Of a DNA stretch of 32,796 nucleotides, positions 18,546 through 26,947 are shown one piece after another; position 1 is the stretch's first letter, and each line of letters begins with the position of its first letter. The position numbers were made by a program, and so were the translations under genes. The notes beneath the pieces were generated by a model. The model ran no database searches. It saw only the letters and a list, made by a program, of their open reading frames with translations, and was not told the origin of the DNA. Origin of the DNA: Parcubacteria group bacterium Athens0714_16 (GTDB lineage Bacteria > Patescibacteriota > Minisyncoccia > Phycocordibacterales > 21-14-all-36-13); NCBI GenBank assembly GCA_007376805.1, contig VMGX01000010.1, positions 1 to 32,796 on the forward strand. Direction: 5' to 3'.

Positions 18546-20900
18546 ATGAAAAAAGTATTTGATTTTGAGAAAGTATCTTTCGTTGTTTTGTTTTTGACTA
18601 TTTTTTTAACCCCCTTCTTTTTTATACCTTCTAGCTCTGTGGGGTTTAATTCCGTAAAAACATTCTTACTATATGCTGGAGTCATACTATCCTTTATCTT
18701 TTGGTTTGTGGCAAAACTAAAAGAAGGGAAATTTGAATTTCCTAAGAGTATACTTTTTATTTTTGCCGGCATTGTGCCATTGATTTATCTTATCTCATCA
18801 TTATTTTCTAGTTCGATGAAAACATCTCTTTTGGGAGCTGGTTTTGAGATAGATTCTTTTGTTACAATCGTTGCGCTTTTCTTGTTGTTTATATTGACGA
18901 CACTTTTGTTCAAATCTAAACAAAAACTTCTTTATCTATATATGGGATTTTTTGTTTCCGTGATTTTGGTCATACTTTTCCAATTTCTTCGTCTTGTCTT
19001 TGGACCAGAATTTTTGTCTCTTGGAGTTTTTTTCAGCCCGATATCAAGTTTGATTGGTAAATGGAATGATTTGGCAATATTTTTTGGTCTCTCGATGGTA
19101 TTGATGATGTCTATTTTGGAATTCTTAAACATAACAAAATTAATGAAAATTGTTTCTTATATAATTTTGTTATTTTCGGTTGTTTTCTTGGCAATAATAA
19201 ATTTTGCGATGGTGTGGTTTGCTGTAGGAATTTTCTCTTTGATTTTGTTTGTTTATTCTCTTATGTTTAAAACAAAAGAACAAATGGATAATATTTCTGA
19301 GAATGATGTTTCGGTAAAAAAGAAATTCCCGCTAATCTCACTTGTTGTTTTTGTAATATCAATTGCATTTGTTATATCTGGCGGATTCTTTACAGAAACC
19401 ATAGCATCTACGTTTGGCATTTCTCAGCTTGAAGCTAGACCGTCTTGGCAATCAACATTTGAAATAGCAGGGAAAACGTTTGAAGAAAGTCCTGTTCTTG
19501 GTGTTGGACCAAATAGATTTAGTTCGGAATGGTTAAAAAATAAACCAGAAGGAATAAACACTACAATTTTTTGGAATACCGACTTTAATTCTGGAGTAAG
19601 TTATATATTTTCTTCCATTGTAACGACCGGTGTATTGGGTTTTCTTTCTTGGATTTTGTTTATCGTTGTGTTTTTGTTTGTTTCAGTTAAAGGAGTGTTT
19701 AATCTAAAAGAAGATCTTGTAAAAAAATCAATAGTTATATCATCATTTTTTGGTTCGGTTTATCTTTGGGCATTTAGTATATTGTATGTTCCAGATATAG
19801 CGATGTTGTCTCTTACATTTGTATTCAGTGGAATATTAATTGCTTCTTTGTACAACGACGAAGCTATTAAAAAGACAAATATATCTTTTTCTAAAGATTC
19901 AAAAATGGGCATTGTTGTTATCTCTGTCTCTGTTATCTTATTGGCGGCTACAGTTTTGTGGGGGGTATTTGTAACAAAGAAATTTGTATCGAATGTATAT
20001 TTTCAAAAGGGTGTAATTGCAGCCAATGTTAGTGGTGATGTGGCTTTGTCAGAATCAAATATCAAAACAGCAATAAAATTTGATAAAAATGATTTGTTTT
20101 ATAGAACGTTGGTACAGATTGATTTGGTTAAATTAAATCAAATAGCTGGACAAAAAGATGTTGAAGCAAAAGTTTTACAAGAACAATTCCAAAATGCACT
20201 AGGCGAGGCAATAGACAATGCTAAAACAGCAGTTTCAATAGATGGTACAAATTATTTAAACTGGCTTGTATTGGGTAATGTTTATGAAGTTGTTGTGCCA
20301 CTAAAAGTTGAAGGAGCATATCAGAGTGCGATGGCATCTTATCAGGAAGCACTTAAGTATAATTCGCAAAGTCCATCGATATATCTCACTATGGCAAAAC
20401 TGGAAGTTCTTAATAAGGATATAAAAAAAGCTAAAGCACTTATAAAAACTTCCTTAGAAAAGAAAAATAATTATACGGAAGCATTTTTCTTACTTTCACA
20501 AATAGAAGTTGATCAGGGTAATATTTCTGCAGCAATTTCATCTGTTGAATCAGCTTCCACATTGTCTCCAAACGATCCAACCGTATTCTTCTATCTTGGG
20601 CTGTTGAAATACAATAATAAAAATTATAGTGATGCTATAACTGCACTAGAAAGATCAGTTATTTTGAGCCCAACATATTCAAATGCTAAATATTTCTTGG
20701 GGCTAAGCTATCAAAAAGTAAATAGAGTAACCGACGCAGTCGCACAATTTGAAGATGTGAAAACACTTAATCCAGACAATAAAGAAGTTGAACAAATATT
20801 GACCAATTTAAAAAATGGTAAAGACCCATTTGCGGGTAGTGCAACCGAACAAAAACCAGAAAATAGGGAAGAGTTGCCAGTAAAAGAAAAAACACAATAA
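18546..20900 (+). CDS. O-antigen ligase/polymerase-like membrane protein with C-terminal TPR repeats
   Basis: Multi-TM N-terminal half with ESPVLGVGPNRFSSEW motif; C-terminal TPRs (PSIYLTMAKLEVLNKDIKKAKALIKTSLEKKNNYTEAFFLLSQIEVDQGN...). Confidence 0.85.
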   Translation: MKKVFDFEKVSFVVLFLTIFLTPFFFIPSSSVGFNSVKTFLLYAGVILSFIFWFVAKLKEGKFEFPKSILFIFAGIVPLIYLISSLFSSSMKTSLLGAGFEIDSFVTIVALFLLFILTTLLFKSKQKLLYLYMGFFVSVILVILFQFLRLVFGPEFLSLGVFFSPISSLIGKWNDLAIFFGLSMVLMMSILEFLNITKLMKIVSYIILLFSVVFLAIINFAMVWFAVGIFSLILFVYSLMFKTKEQMDNISENDVSVKKKFPLISLVVFVISIAFVISGGFFTETIASTFGISQLEARPSWQSTFEIAGKTFEESPVLGVGPNRFSSEWLKNKPEGINTTIFWNTDFNSGVSYIFSSIVTTGVLGFLSWILFIVVFLFVSVKGVFNLKEDLVKKSIVISSFFGSVYLWAFSILYVPDIAMLSLTFVFSGILIASLYNDEAIKKTNISFSKDSKMGIVVISVSVILLAATVLWGVFVTKKFVSNVYFQKGVIAANVSGDVALSESNIKTAIKFDKNDLFYRTLVQIDLVKLNQIAGQKDVEAKVLQEQFQNALGEAIDNAKTAVSIDGTNYLNWLVLGNVYEVVVPLKVEGAYQSAMASYQEALKYNSQSPSIYLTMAKLEVLNKDIKKAKALIKTSLEKKNNYTEAFFLLSQIEVDQGNISAAISSVESASTLSPNDPTVFFYLGLLKYNNKNYSDAITALERSVILSPTYSNAKYFLGLSYQKVNRVTDAVAQFEDVKTLNPDNKEVEQILTNLKNGKDPFAGSATEQKPENREELPVKEKTQ

Positions 20901-20925
20901 TTTTTTGAAATCTGGTCAATAAAAT

Positions 20926-22605
20926 ATGGTAAAAAAGATTTTGTTTTTATTTTCTAAAGAGACAAGCGGTCTTCACCAGGCCGCTTATCTTTTAGCATTC
21001 TTTACATTTATTTCCCAAATTCTTGCACTTGTTAGAGATCGTCTTTTGGCGCACACATTTGGTGCTAGTAGTACACTTGATATTTACTATGCCGCTTTTA
21101 GAATTCCAGATATTATTTTGGTTTTTGCCGCTTCGGTCGTTTCTATTTCTATTTTGGTTCCTTTTCTTGTGGAAAAAATTAATGAAGGCACAGAGGTTGG
21201 TCATGACTTCATAAGACATGTTTTTACGGCTTTTTTTATTTTTATTGTTTTTATAAGTGCAATTGTTTTTTTTATAATTCCTTATATAACAAACATTGTT
21301 TTCCCAGGCATAGTTGATCCAAAATCAGTTCAAGAATTGATTATGTTAACAAGAATTTTGTTGCTTTCTCCAATTATTCTCGGTCTCTCAAATTTGTTTT
21401 CAAGTATTCTACAAGTTTTTAAAAGATTTTTTGCCTATGCAATAGCTCCCGTTCTTTATAATGTTGGGATAATTGTTGGGATAATTGTTTTATATCCAAT
21501 ATTTGGAATCAAAGGCCTTGCCTATGGCGCTGTTTTGGGGGCACTTATGCATTTTTTTGTCCAAGTGCCGATTGTTATAAAAAAGAAATTTTTACCGTCA
21601 TTTGTTTTTCCAATAAATCTCGGCTATGTAAAAAAAATTCTTTGGAATTCATTACCGAGAACATTTACATTATCTACGAGTCAACTCACGATTCTTGTTT
21701 TGTTAGGGATGGCATCTGTTATACAAGAAGGGTCAATATCAATATTTAATTTTTCAAACAATCTCCAATCGGTTCCACTGGCACTTATAGGAGCAAGTTA
21801 TTCTTTGGCAGTTTTTCCAATGCTTTCAAAATTTTTTGCTGACGGGGACAGAAAAAAATTTTTGGACCACATAATAACAGCCGTTAGGCATATTATTTTT
21901 TGGTCTTTACCAATAACAATAATGTTTATTGTTTTGAGAGCGCAGATAGTTAGAACAATTTTAGGGAGCGGTTCTTTTAGTTGGTCAGACACCAAACTCA
22001 CGGCCGCTTCTCTGGCAATTTTTGTTGTATCTGCTGTTGCTCAGGGTTTGATACTTCTTTTTATAAGAGGATATTATGCATCTGGTAATACAAAAAAACC
22101 TTTGCTAATAAATACCATATCAGCAATCTTAATTATTGTATTTTCTTTTTTACTAACAAATTTGTTTGTTTCAAATAATTTTTTCAGATTTTTTATTGAG
22201 TCATTGTTTAAAGTTGAATGGCTAAGCGGTAGTGAGATTCTTATGTTGCCCTTGGCGTTTACACTCGGGACAATAATAAATATGACAATGTTTTGGTTTA
22301 TGTTCCAAAAAGATTTTGGTAAATTTTATAATTTAGTTAAAAAAACATTATTACATAGTTTTTCCGCTTCTATTATTTCTGGTTTTATTGCGTATAAATT
22401 TTTGGATGTATTTGATAACTTATTTGATATAAGAACATTGGTGGGTATATTTATGCAAGGATTTCTTGCTGGAATAATAGGTATAATTTCTTACATAATA
22501 ATTTTGAAATTATTAAAAAACGAAGAATTGGAAGAAATTTGGTCATCGGTTAGGGATAAAATTTGGAAAATAAATATAGTTGCACCAGGGAAAGAAGAAT
22601 TGTAG
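20926..22605 (+). CDS. murJ: Lipid II flippase MurJ/MviN family
   Basis: ~14-TM protein, FISQILALVRDRLLAHTFGASSTLDIYYAAFRIPDIILVF. Confidence 0.9.
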   Translation: MVKKILFLFSKETSGLHQAAYLLAFFTFISQILALVRDRLLAHTFGASSTLDIYYAAFRIPDIILVFAASVVSISILVPFLVEKINEGTEVGHDFIRHVFTAFFIFIVFISAIVFFIIPYITNIVFPGIVDPKSVQELIMLTRILLLSPIILGLSNLFSSILQVFKRFFAYAIAPVLYNVGIIVGIIVLYPIFGIKGLAYGAVLGALMHFFVQVPIVIKKKFLPSFVFPINLGYVKKILWNSLPRTFTLSTSQLTILVLLGMASVIQEGSISIFNFSNNLQSVPLALIGASYSLAVFPMLSKFFADGDRKKFLDHIITAVRHIIFWSLPITIMFIVLRAQIVRTILGSGSFSWSDTKLTAASLAIFVVSAVAQGLILLFIRGYYASGNTKKPLLINTISAILIIVFSFLLTNLFVSNNFFRFFIESLFKVEWLSGSEILMLPLAFTLGTIINMTMFWFMFQKDFGKFYNLVKKTLLHSFSASIISGFIAYKFLDVFDNLFDIRTLVGIFMQGFLAGIIGIISYIIILKLLKNEELEEIWSSVRDKIWKINIVAPGKEEL

Positions 22606-22644
22606 ATGAAAATTGTCGTTAAGCGACAATTTTCATCTACAATT
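22598..22644. repeat. Palindrome at the murJ 3' end (21-bp arms, TTAAG loop)
   Basis: AATTGTAGATGAAAATTGTCG-TTAAG-CGACAATTTTCATCTACAATT; left arm includes the last Leu codon and TAG stop. Confidence 0.97.
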
Positions 22645-22687
22645 ATTTTTGTTTTATGTTCTTAATGTGATATAAGTAGTTAACATC

Positions 22688-24481
22688 ATGAAAAATATAA
22701 GAAATTTCAGCATAATTGCGCATATAGACCACGGTAAAAGTACTTTGGCTGATAGAATGTTGGAAATTACAAACACGATTGAAAAAAGAAAAATGAAGGA
22801 GCAGGTTTTGGATAGAATGGAGCTTGAAAGAGAAAAGGGAATTACTATTAAAATGCAACCAGTTAGAATGGATTATGTTGCGGAAAATGGTGAAAAATAT
22901 ATTTTTAATCTCATAGATACCCCCGGACACATAGATTTTTCATATGAAGTTTCTCGTGCATTAAAAGCAGTTGATGGAACAATATTACTTGTCGATGCGA
23001 CACAGGGTGTTCAGGCACAAACACTTACAACGCTCAGAATGGCTCAAAATCAGAAGTTGCCTATAATACCCGTTTTAAGCAAAATTGACTCATCCTACGC
23101 TAGAATTGACGATGTAAAAGGGGAAATTATGGAGATTTTGGGCTGTAAAAATGAAGAAATATTGGAAATTTCTGGTAAAACAGGCGAAGGAGTAAAAGAG
23201 TTGTTGAACACAATAGTAACTAAAATCCCAAGCCCAGAAGAGTATCTAGAAAAGAAAGATGATACGCAGGCACTGGTTTTTGATTTTGAATATTCAAATC
23301 ATAGGGGCGTAATTGTTTTCGTTAGAGTTTTTGGTGGGGAAATAAGAAAAAACAAAACACTTAGTTTCAAGGCAGTTAATAAAAAATTTAATGCACAAGA
23401 AGTTGGGTTTTTTTCTCCTGACATGAAAGAAAAAGAAGTTCTTTCTGCTGGAGAGATTGGTTATATAGTAACAGGAATAAAAGAGCCGGGGGTTGCATCT
23501 GTCGGAGATACAATAACTTTACATGGCAGTTCCGCTTTGGCACTAAAAGGATATCAAACTCCAAACCCGGTTGTGTGGGCGTCAATTTTTCCAGAAAGCC
23601 AAAATGATTTTACAATTCTTAGACAAGCATTAAATCTTCTTTTTCTTTCAGATTCATCATTATCTTTTTCGGAAGAATCCTCTGGAGTTTTGGGTAGGGG
23701 ATTTAGATGTGGTTTTTTAGGAATGCTTCATATGGAAATAATAATGGAAAGATTAAAAAGGGAATTTAGTTTGAAGTTAATTATTACATCACCAAGTATT
23801 ACCTACGAAGTTGAAAATAAAAAAGGAGAAAGAAAATTAGTTTATTCTCCGTCATTGTTTCCATCACATGGAGATGTGGCTTTTGTTAGAGAGCCGTGGG
23901 TTGATGCTGACATAATTACTCCGCGTGAGCACTTGAGTCCTGTTATACAACTTTTACAAGAACATGAATCAAAAATAACAAACACAGAAACGTTTGCAGA
24001 CGGTAGAACAATAATAAAAACAGAAATGCCATTGAGAGAATTAATGAGAAATTTTTTTGATGAGCTAAAAAGAGTTTCTTCTGGCTATGCCTCTTTATCC
24101 TATGATATAAAAGAAATGAAAACTGCGGATGTGGTTAAGTTGGAGGTGTTAATTGCCGAAGAACTGGTTCCGGCTTTTTCTAAAGTTGTTTCAACCAAGA
24201 GAGTTGAAGAAGAAGCAAAAGAAATTGTTGAAAAATTATATGAATATTTGCCCAGACAAATGTTTAAAACAAAAATACAAGCTTCAGCACAGGGTAGAAT
24301 AATTTCTTCAAAAACTTTATCTGCAATGAAAAAAGATGTTACTGGTTATTTATACGGTGGTGATATAACAAGAAAAATGAAATTGAGAGAAAAACAAAAG
24401 AGAGGGAAAAAGAAGTTATTAGAAAGAGGAAAAGTAAATATTCCTACAAAAGTTTTCTTTGATATCCTTAAATCAAAATGA
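22688..24481 (+). CDS. lepA: Elongation factor 4 (LepA)
   Basis: MKNIRNFSIIAHIDHGKSTLADRMLE...DTPGHIDFSYEVSRAL...; C-terminal KMKLREKQKRGKKKLLERGKVNIPTKVFFDILKSK. Confidence 0.98.
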   Translation: MKNIRNFSIIAHIDHGKSTLADRMLEITNTIEKRKMKEQVLDRMELEREKGITIKMQPVRMDYVAENGEKYIFNLIDTPGHIDFSYEVSRALKAVDGTILLVDATQGVQAQTLTTLRMAQNQKLPIIPVLSKIDSSYARIDDVKGEIMEILGCKNEEILEISGKTGEGVKELLNTIVTKIPSPEEYLEKKDDTQALVFDFEYSNHRGVIVFVRVFGGEIRKNKTLSFKAVNKKFNAQEVGFFSPDMKEKEVLSAGEIGYIVTGIKEPGVASVGDTITLHGSSALALKGYQTPNPVVWASIFPESQNDFTILRQALNLLFLSDSSLSFSEESSGVLGRGFRCGFLGMLHMEIIMERLKREFSLKLIITSPSITYEVENKKGERKLVYSPSLFPSHGDVAFVREPWVDADIITPREHLSPVIQLLQEHESKITNTETFADGRTIIKTEMPLRELMRNFFDELKRVSSGYASLSYDIKEMKTADVVKLEVLIAEELVPAFSKVVSTKRVEEEAKEIVEKLYEYLPRQMFKTKIQASAQGRIISSKTLSAMKKDVTGYLYGGDITRKMKLREKQKRGKKKLLERGKVNIPTKVFFDILKSK

Positions 24482-24520
24482 TGAAAATTGTCGTTAAGCG
24501 ACAATTTTCATCATTTTGAT
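24472..24520. repeat. Palindrome at the lepA 3' end (22-bp arms, TTAAG loop)
   Basis: ATCAAAATGATGAAAATTGTCG-TTAAG-CGACAATTTTCATCATTTTGAT; 33-bp core identical to the murJ palindrome. Confidence 0.97.
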
Positions 24521-24612
24521 CGCCATTCCTAAATACTTTATATTTAGGAATGGGGCCAATAAGATTAGAATCAAACATTTTCGTTTGATTCATTATTATC
24601 ATTTTGATCGCC
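24510..24612. repeat. 15-bp direct repeat atcattttgatcgcc (24510-24524 and 24598-24612) bracketing two hairpins
   Basis: Exact repeat; interior hairpins CCATTCCTAAATA-cttta-TATTTAGGAATGG and GAATCAAAC-attttc-GTTTGATTC. Confidence 0.9.
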
Positions 24613-24621
24613 GTTTTTAAC

Positions 24622-24723
24622 TTAAAATATAGGAGCGTATAATAAAACCATACTTACAATTACTAAAATTGTAATAACAATCCAAATTTTTTGCACAATT
24701 TTTCTTCCTTTCTTTCCGAACAT
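24622..24723 (-). CDS. Putative 33-aa single-TM small protein MFGKKGRKIVQKIWIVITILVIVSMVLLYAPIF
   Basis: Intact minus-strand ORF below the supplied track's length cutoff; basic N-terminus plus hydrophobic segment; divergent from 24764 CDS. Confidence 0.55.
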   Translation of the reverse strand: MFGKKGRKIVQKIWIVITILVIVSMVLLYAPIF

Positions 24724-24763
24724 AATTTAAAGGTTATATAATAATGTAATTAATATAGCAAAA

Positions 24764-25087
24764 ATGAGAGATTTTATAAAGAAAAAAAGATATTACAAAA
24801 TTTTGTATTTGAGAATCATATTATTAGTGCTTATTGTTTTGACTGTAATTTTTGGAAAAGGAGCTTGGAATATGTATGAAAAAGAGAGAATTGCCAATGA
24901 AAATCTAATCAATGCAGAAAGAGAGCTTTCTGTTATAAAGGGGATAGAAAAGGAGCTAAGAAAGAAATTTGATGTTGTAAAAGAAGGTGAGAAGGTTATT
25001 ATGATTGTGGACAAAAAAGAAGGTACAGAAAATTCTGTTATAAAGGACAAAACAGGTTTTTGGAATTGGATTAAAAGTATTTTTTAA
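24764..25087 (+). CDS. FtsB/DivIC-like septum formation initiator family protein
   Basis: Short protein with an N-terminal TM followed by coiled coil (YEKERIANENLINAERELSVIKGIEKELRKKFDVVKEGEKVIMIVDK). Confidence 0.7.
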   Translation: MRDFIKKKRYYKILYLRIILLVLIVLTVIFGKGAWNMYEKERIANENLINAERELSVIKGIEKELRKKFDVVKEGEKVIMIVDKKEGTENSVIKDKTGFWNWIKSIF

Positions 25088-25094
25088 TAACTTT

Positions 25095-25165
25095 GCGGTC
25101 GTAGTTTAATGGTAGAACTGGTGCTTCCCAAGCATCGGGCGCGAGTTCGATTCTCGCCGACCGCA
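25095..25165 (+). tRNA. tRNA-Gly(CCC)
   Basis: GCGGTCGTAGTTTAATGGTAGAACTGGTGCTTCCCAAGCATCGGGCGCGAGTTCGATTCTCGCCGACCGCA. Confidence 0.95.
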
Positions 25166-25319
25166 CAAAATATGAAGTATTTTTATGTGCGGTAGAAAAA
25201 GCAAATTTATTTGCTTTTGTGGAGAATCGAATGATTTTCTATGTTGAATCTTGGACTCGTCTAAGATGAAACAGAAAATCACGTGGTTAATGAAATTAAC
25301 ATTCTCGCCGACCGCACAA
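25150..25319. repeat. 19-bp direct repeat of tRNA-Gly 3' end (25150-25168 and 25301-25319)
   Basis: attctcgccgaccgcacaa exact in both positions; 132 bp between copies containing a long imperfect hairpin. Confidence 0.95.
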
Positions 25320-25417
25320 TAAAAATACACCATAAAAATATTATTTTTAAAGTTCCAGATGTTTTTTATGATGATATAATTATTTAGTATTATTATTTAA
25401 CTTGCTCACATTTTAAT

Positions 25418-25666
25418 ATGGAAAATCAGAACAATAAAAAGGTATTCATTTATTCAACACCAATGTGTCCATATTGTGAAATGGCAAAAGATTTTTTTGC
25501 AGAAAATAAAATAGAATTTACAAATTATGATGTTTCTACCGATGTTGAGAAAAGAAAAGAAATGGTTGAAATATCAGGACAGATGGGAGTTCCTGTTATC
25601 ATAATTGATGGACAAACGATGGTTGGTTTTGATGAAGATAAATTGACTGAATTATTGGGTCTATAA
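25418..25666 (+). CDS. Glutaredoxin family protein (CPYC)
   Basis: VFIYSTPMCPYCEMAKDFFAENKIEFTNYDV...MGVPVIIIDGQTMVGFDEDKLTELL. Confidence 0.9.
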   Translation: MENQNNKKVFIYSTPMCPYCEMAKDFFAENKIEFTNYDVSTDVEKRKEMVEISGQMGVPVIIIDGQTMVGFDEDKLTELLGL

Positions 25667-25697
25667 GCAGTAGTTTGTATGTTTTTATATGTGATGG

Positions 25698-25737
25698 TGT
25701 ATCGTGGTACCGTTCGTACGAACGGTACCACGATACA
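25698..25737. promoter_or_regulatory. 40-bp perfect palindrome, candidate operator and/or terminator
   Basis: TGTATCGTGGTACCGTTCGTACGAACGGTACCACGATACA is fully self-complementary; 15-mer GTTCGTACGAACGGT recurs at 26076-26090. Confidence 0.8.
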
Positions 25738-25778
25738 ATAGTAGTATAGTATTTTTTAATAACATAAAAAAAATAATT

Positions 25779-26051
25779 ATGAAATATCAAGAGGCTGAAA
25801 AAATGTATAAAGCATTAGCTAGTAAACGTAGGTTAGAAATACTTCATTATTTATCAAAAGAGGCAAAGGCAAATGTTATTGATATTTCAGAAAAAATAAA
25901 ACTATCTTACAGGTCCACCTCCAAACATCTTCAAATATTAAAAAACGCTGGGTTTATTGATAGTGATCAAATTGATTTTGGACAATTCTATTATTTGAAA
26001 GATAAAAATAATTCTTTTGTAAAACACTCCTTGTCTATTTTTCATCCATAA
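25779..26051 (+). CDS. ArsR-like winged-helix transcriptional regulator
   Basis: MYKALASKRRLEILHYLSKEAKANVIDISEKIKLSYRSTSKHLQILKNAGFIDSDQIDFGQFYYLKD. ATG at 25779; the upstream part of the listed ORF is the palindrome. Confidence 0.85.
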   Translation: MKYQEAEKMYKALASKRRLEILHYLSKEAKANVIDISEKIKLSYRSTSKHLQILKNAGFIDSDQIDFGQFYYLKDKNNSFVKHSLSIFHP

Positions 26052-26216
26052 TTTATTACAACGGATGGACGGATGGTTCGTACGAACGGTTCGCAATAAA
26101 AAATCATTTTGATTTTCGATTCCTGACACGAGCGAATACTTGTCCGTCCTAGGAGGAAATTTGCTCATTTCTCAAACATAAAATAGCCTCGTAATTTTGT
26201 GTCCTCGACAGGAATC

Positions 26217-26276
26217 GGTCGCGAGTACTTAGATTTTTTGTTCGCTACTCTCCAAAAAATCTAAGTACTCGCGACC
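26217..26276. repeat. 24-bp perfect inverted repeat with 12-nt loop
   Basis: GGTCGCGAGTACTTAGATTTTTTG-ttcgctactctc-CAAAAAATCTAAGTACTCGCGACC. Confidence 0.97.
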
Positions 26277-26283
26277 CCGTCTC

Positions 26284-26309
26284 CTGAGCTGTCTAAAAGG
26301 ACAGCTCAG
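26284..26309. repeat. 10-bp stem hairpin CTGAGCTGTC-taaaag-GACAGCTCAG
   Basis: Perfect complementarity. Confidence 0.9.
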
Positions 26310-26387
26310 TCCGACTTTCGATTTTCTCTCCCAGAGAACCACAGACAATACAAAAATAACCAACAAAAGTTGGTATTTTTGATTGTG

Positions 26388-26459
26388 TGTCCTCGACAGG
26401 AATCGAACCTGTAATTACTCCTTAGGACGGAGTTGTTATATCCATTTAACTACAAGGAC
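26388..26459 (-). tRNA. tRNA-Arg(CCT)
   Basis: Reverse complement GTCCTTGTAGTTAAATGGATATAACAACTCCGTCCTAAGGAGTAATTACAGGTTCGATTCCTGTCGAGGACA. Confidence 0.95.
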
Positions 26460-26538
26460 AATACTAAAAAAACTTCTATTTATATTAAAACTATATCACA
26501 AGTTTCATTTTTTTTAAGTTTTTGATATAATTTAAACA

Positions 26539-26829
26539 ATGCCAAAAGACGAAAAAGAATTACTGGAAGAGACATACAAACTTTCAGAAGAAAACAATAG
26601 TATTTTGAGAAAAATGAGAAGATCTGTTATTTATGATCGTATATTCAGAATAATATATTGGTTAATAGCACTTGGGCTTGCAACAAGTTTATATTATTTT
26701 ATTCAACCGTACACAGATAAAATTGTTGATGTTTATAAGACCGTAATGACTAGTATTCAAAAACTAAAAAGTGTTAGTGATTCAATCCCAAATGTTCCAA
26801 ATAACTCTGGTGTTGATGTTGTTAAATAG
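26539..26829 (+). CDS. Hypothetical single-TM protein
   Basis: 96 aa; MPKDEKELLEETYKLSEENNSILRKMRRSVIYDRIFRIIYWLIALGLATSLYYF... Confidence 0.7.
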   Translation: MPKDEKELLEETYKLSEENNSILRKMRRSVIYDRIFRIIYWLIALGLATSLYYFIQPYTDKIVDVYKTVMTSIQKLKSVSDSIPNVPNNSGVDVVK

Positions 26830-26872
26830 AGTATTGAATCATCTAATAAATAGTGTAGAATTCATTAAATAC

Positions 26873-26919
26873 GCTCAGGTAGCTCGGTTTCCGCCAGAGG
26901 CGGATCAGCCCTCGGGCGG
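26873..26919 (+). repeat. Truncated tRNA-Phe 5' copy (26873-26889) joined to a GC-rich tandem-hairpin repeat (26890-26919)
   Basis: gctcaggtagctcggtt vs gctcaggtagctcagtt at 26948 (16/17), followed by TCCGCC-AGA-GGCGGA and GCCC-TC-GGGC. Confidence 0.85.
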
Positions 26920-26947
26920 ACAGTTGTAAGTTACAATTTAATATTAT

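Larger units (their letters stand above)
26198..26405. repeat. 20-bp direct repeat of tRNA-Arg 3' end (26198-26217 and 26386-26405)
   Basis: tgtgtcctcgacaggaatcg exact in both positions. Confidence 0.95.

Noticed and set aside
25106-25333. 75-aa minus-strand ORF over tRNA-Gly (CGRRESNSRPMLGKHQFYH)
   Set aside because: Antisense translation of a tRNA gene and its duplicated end.
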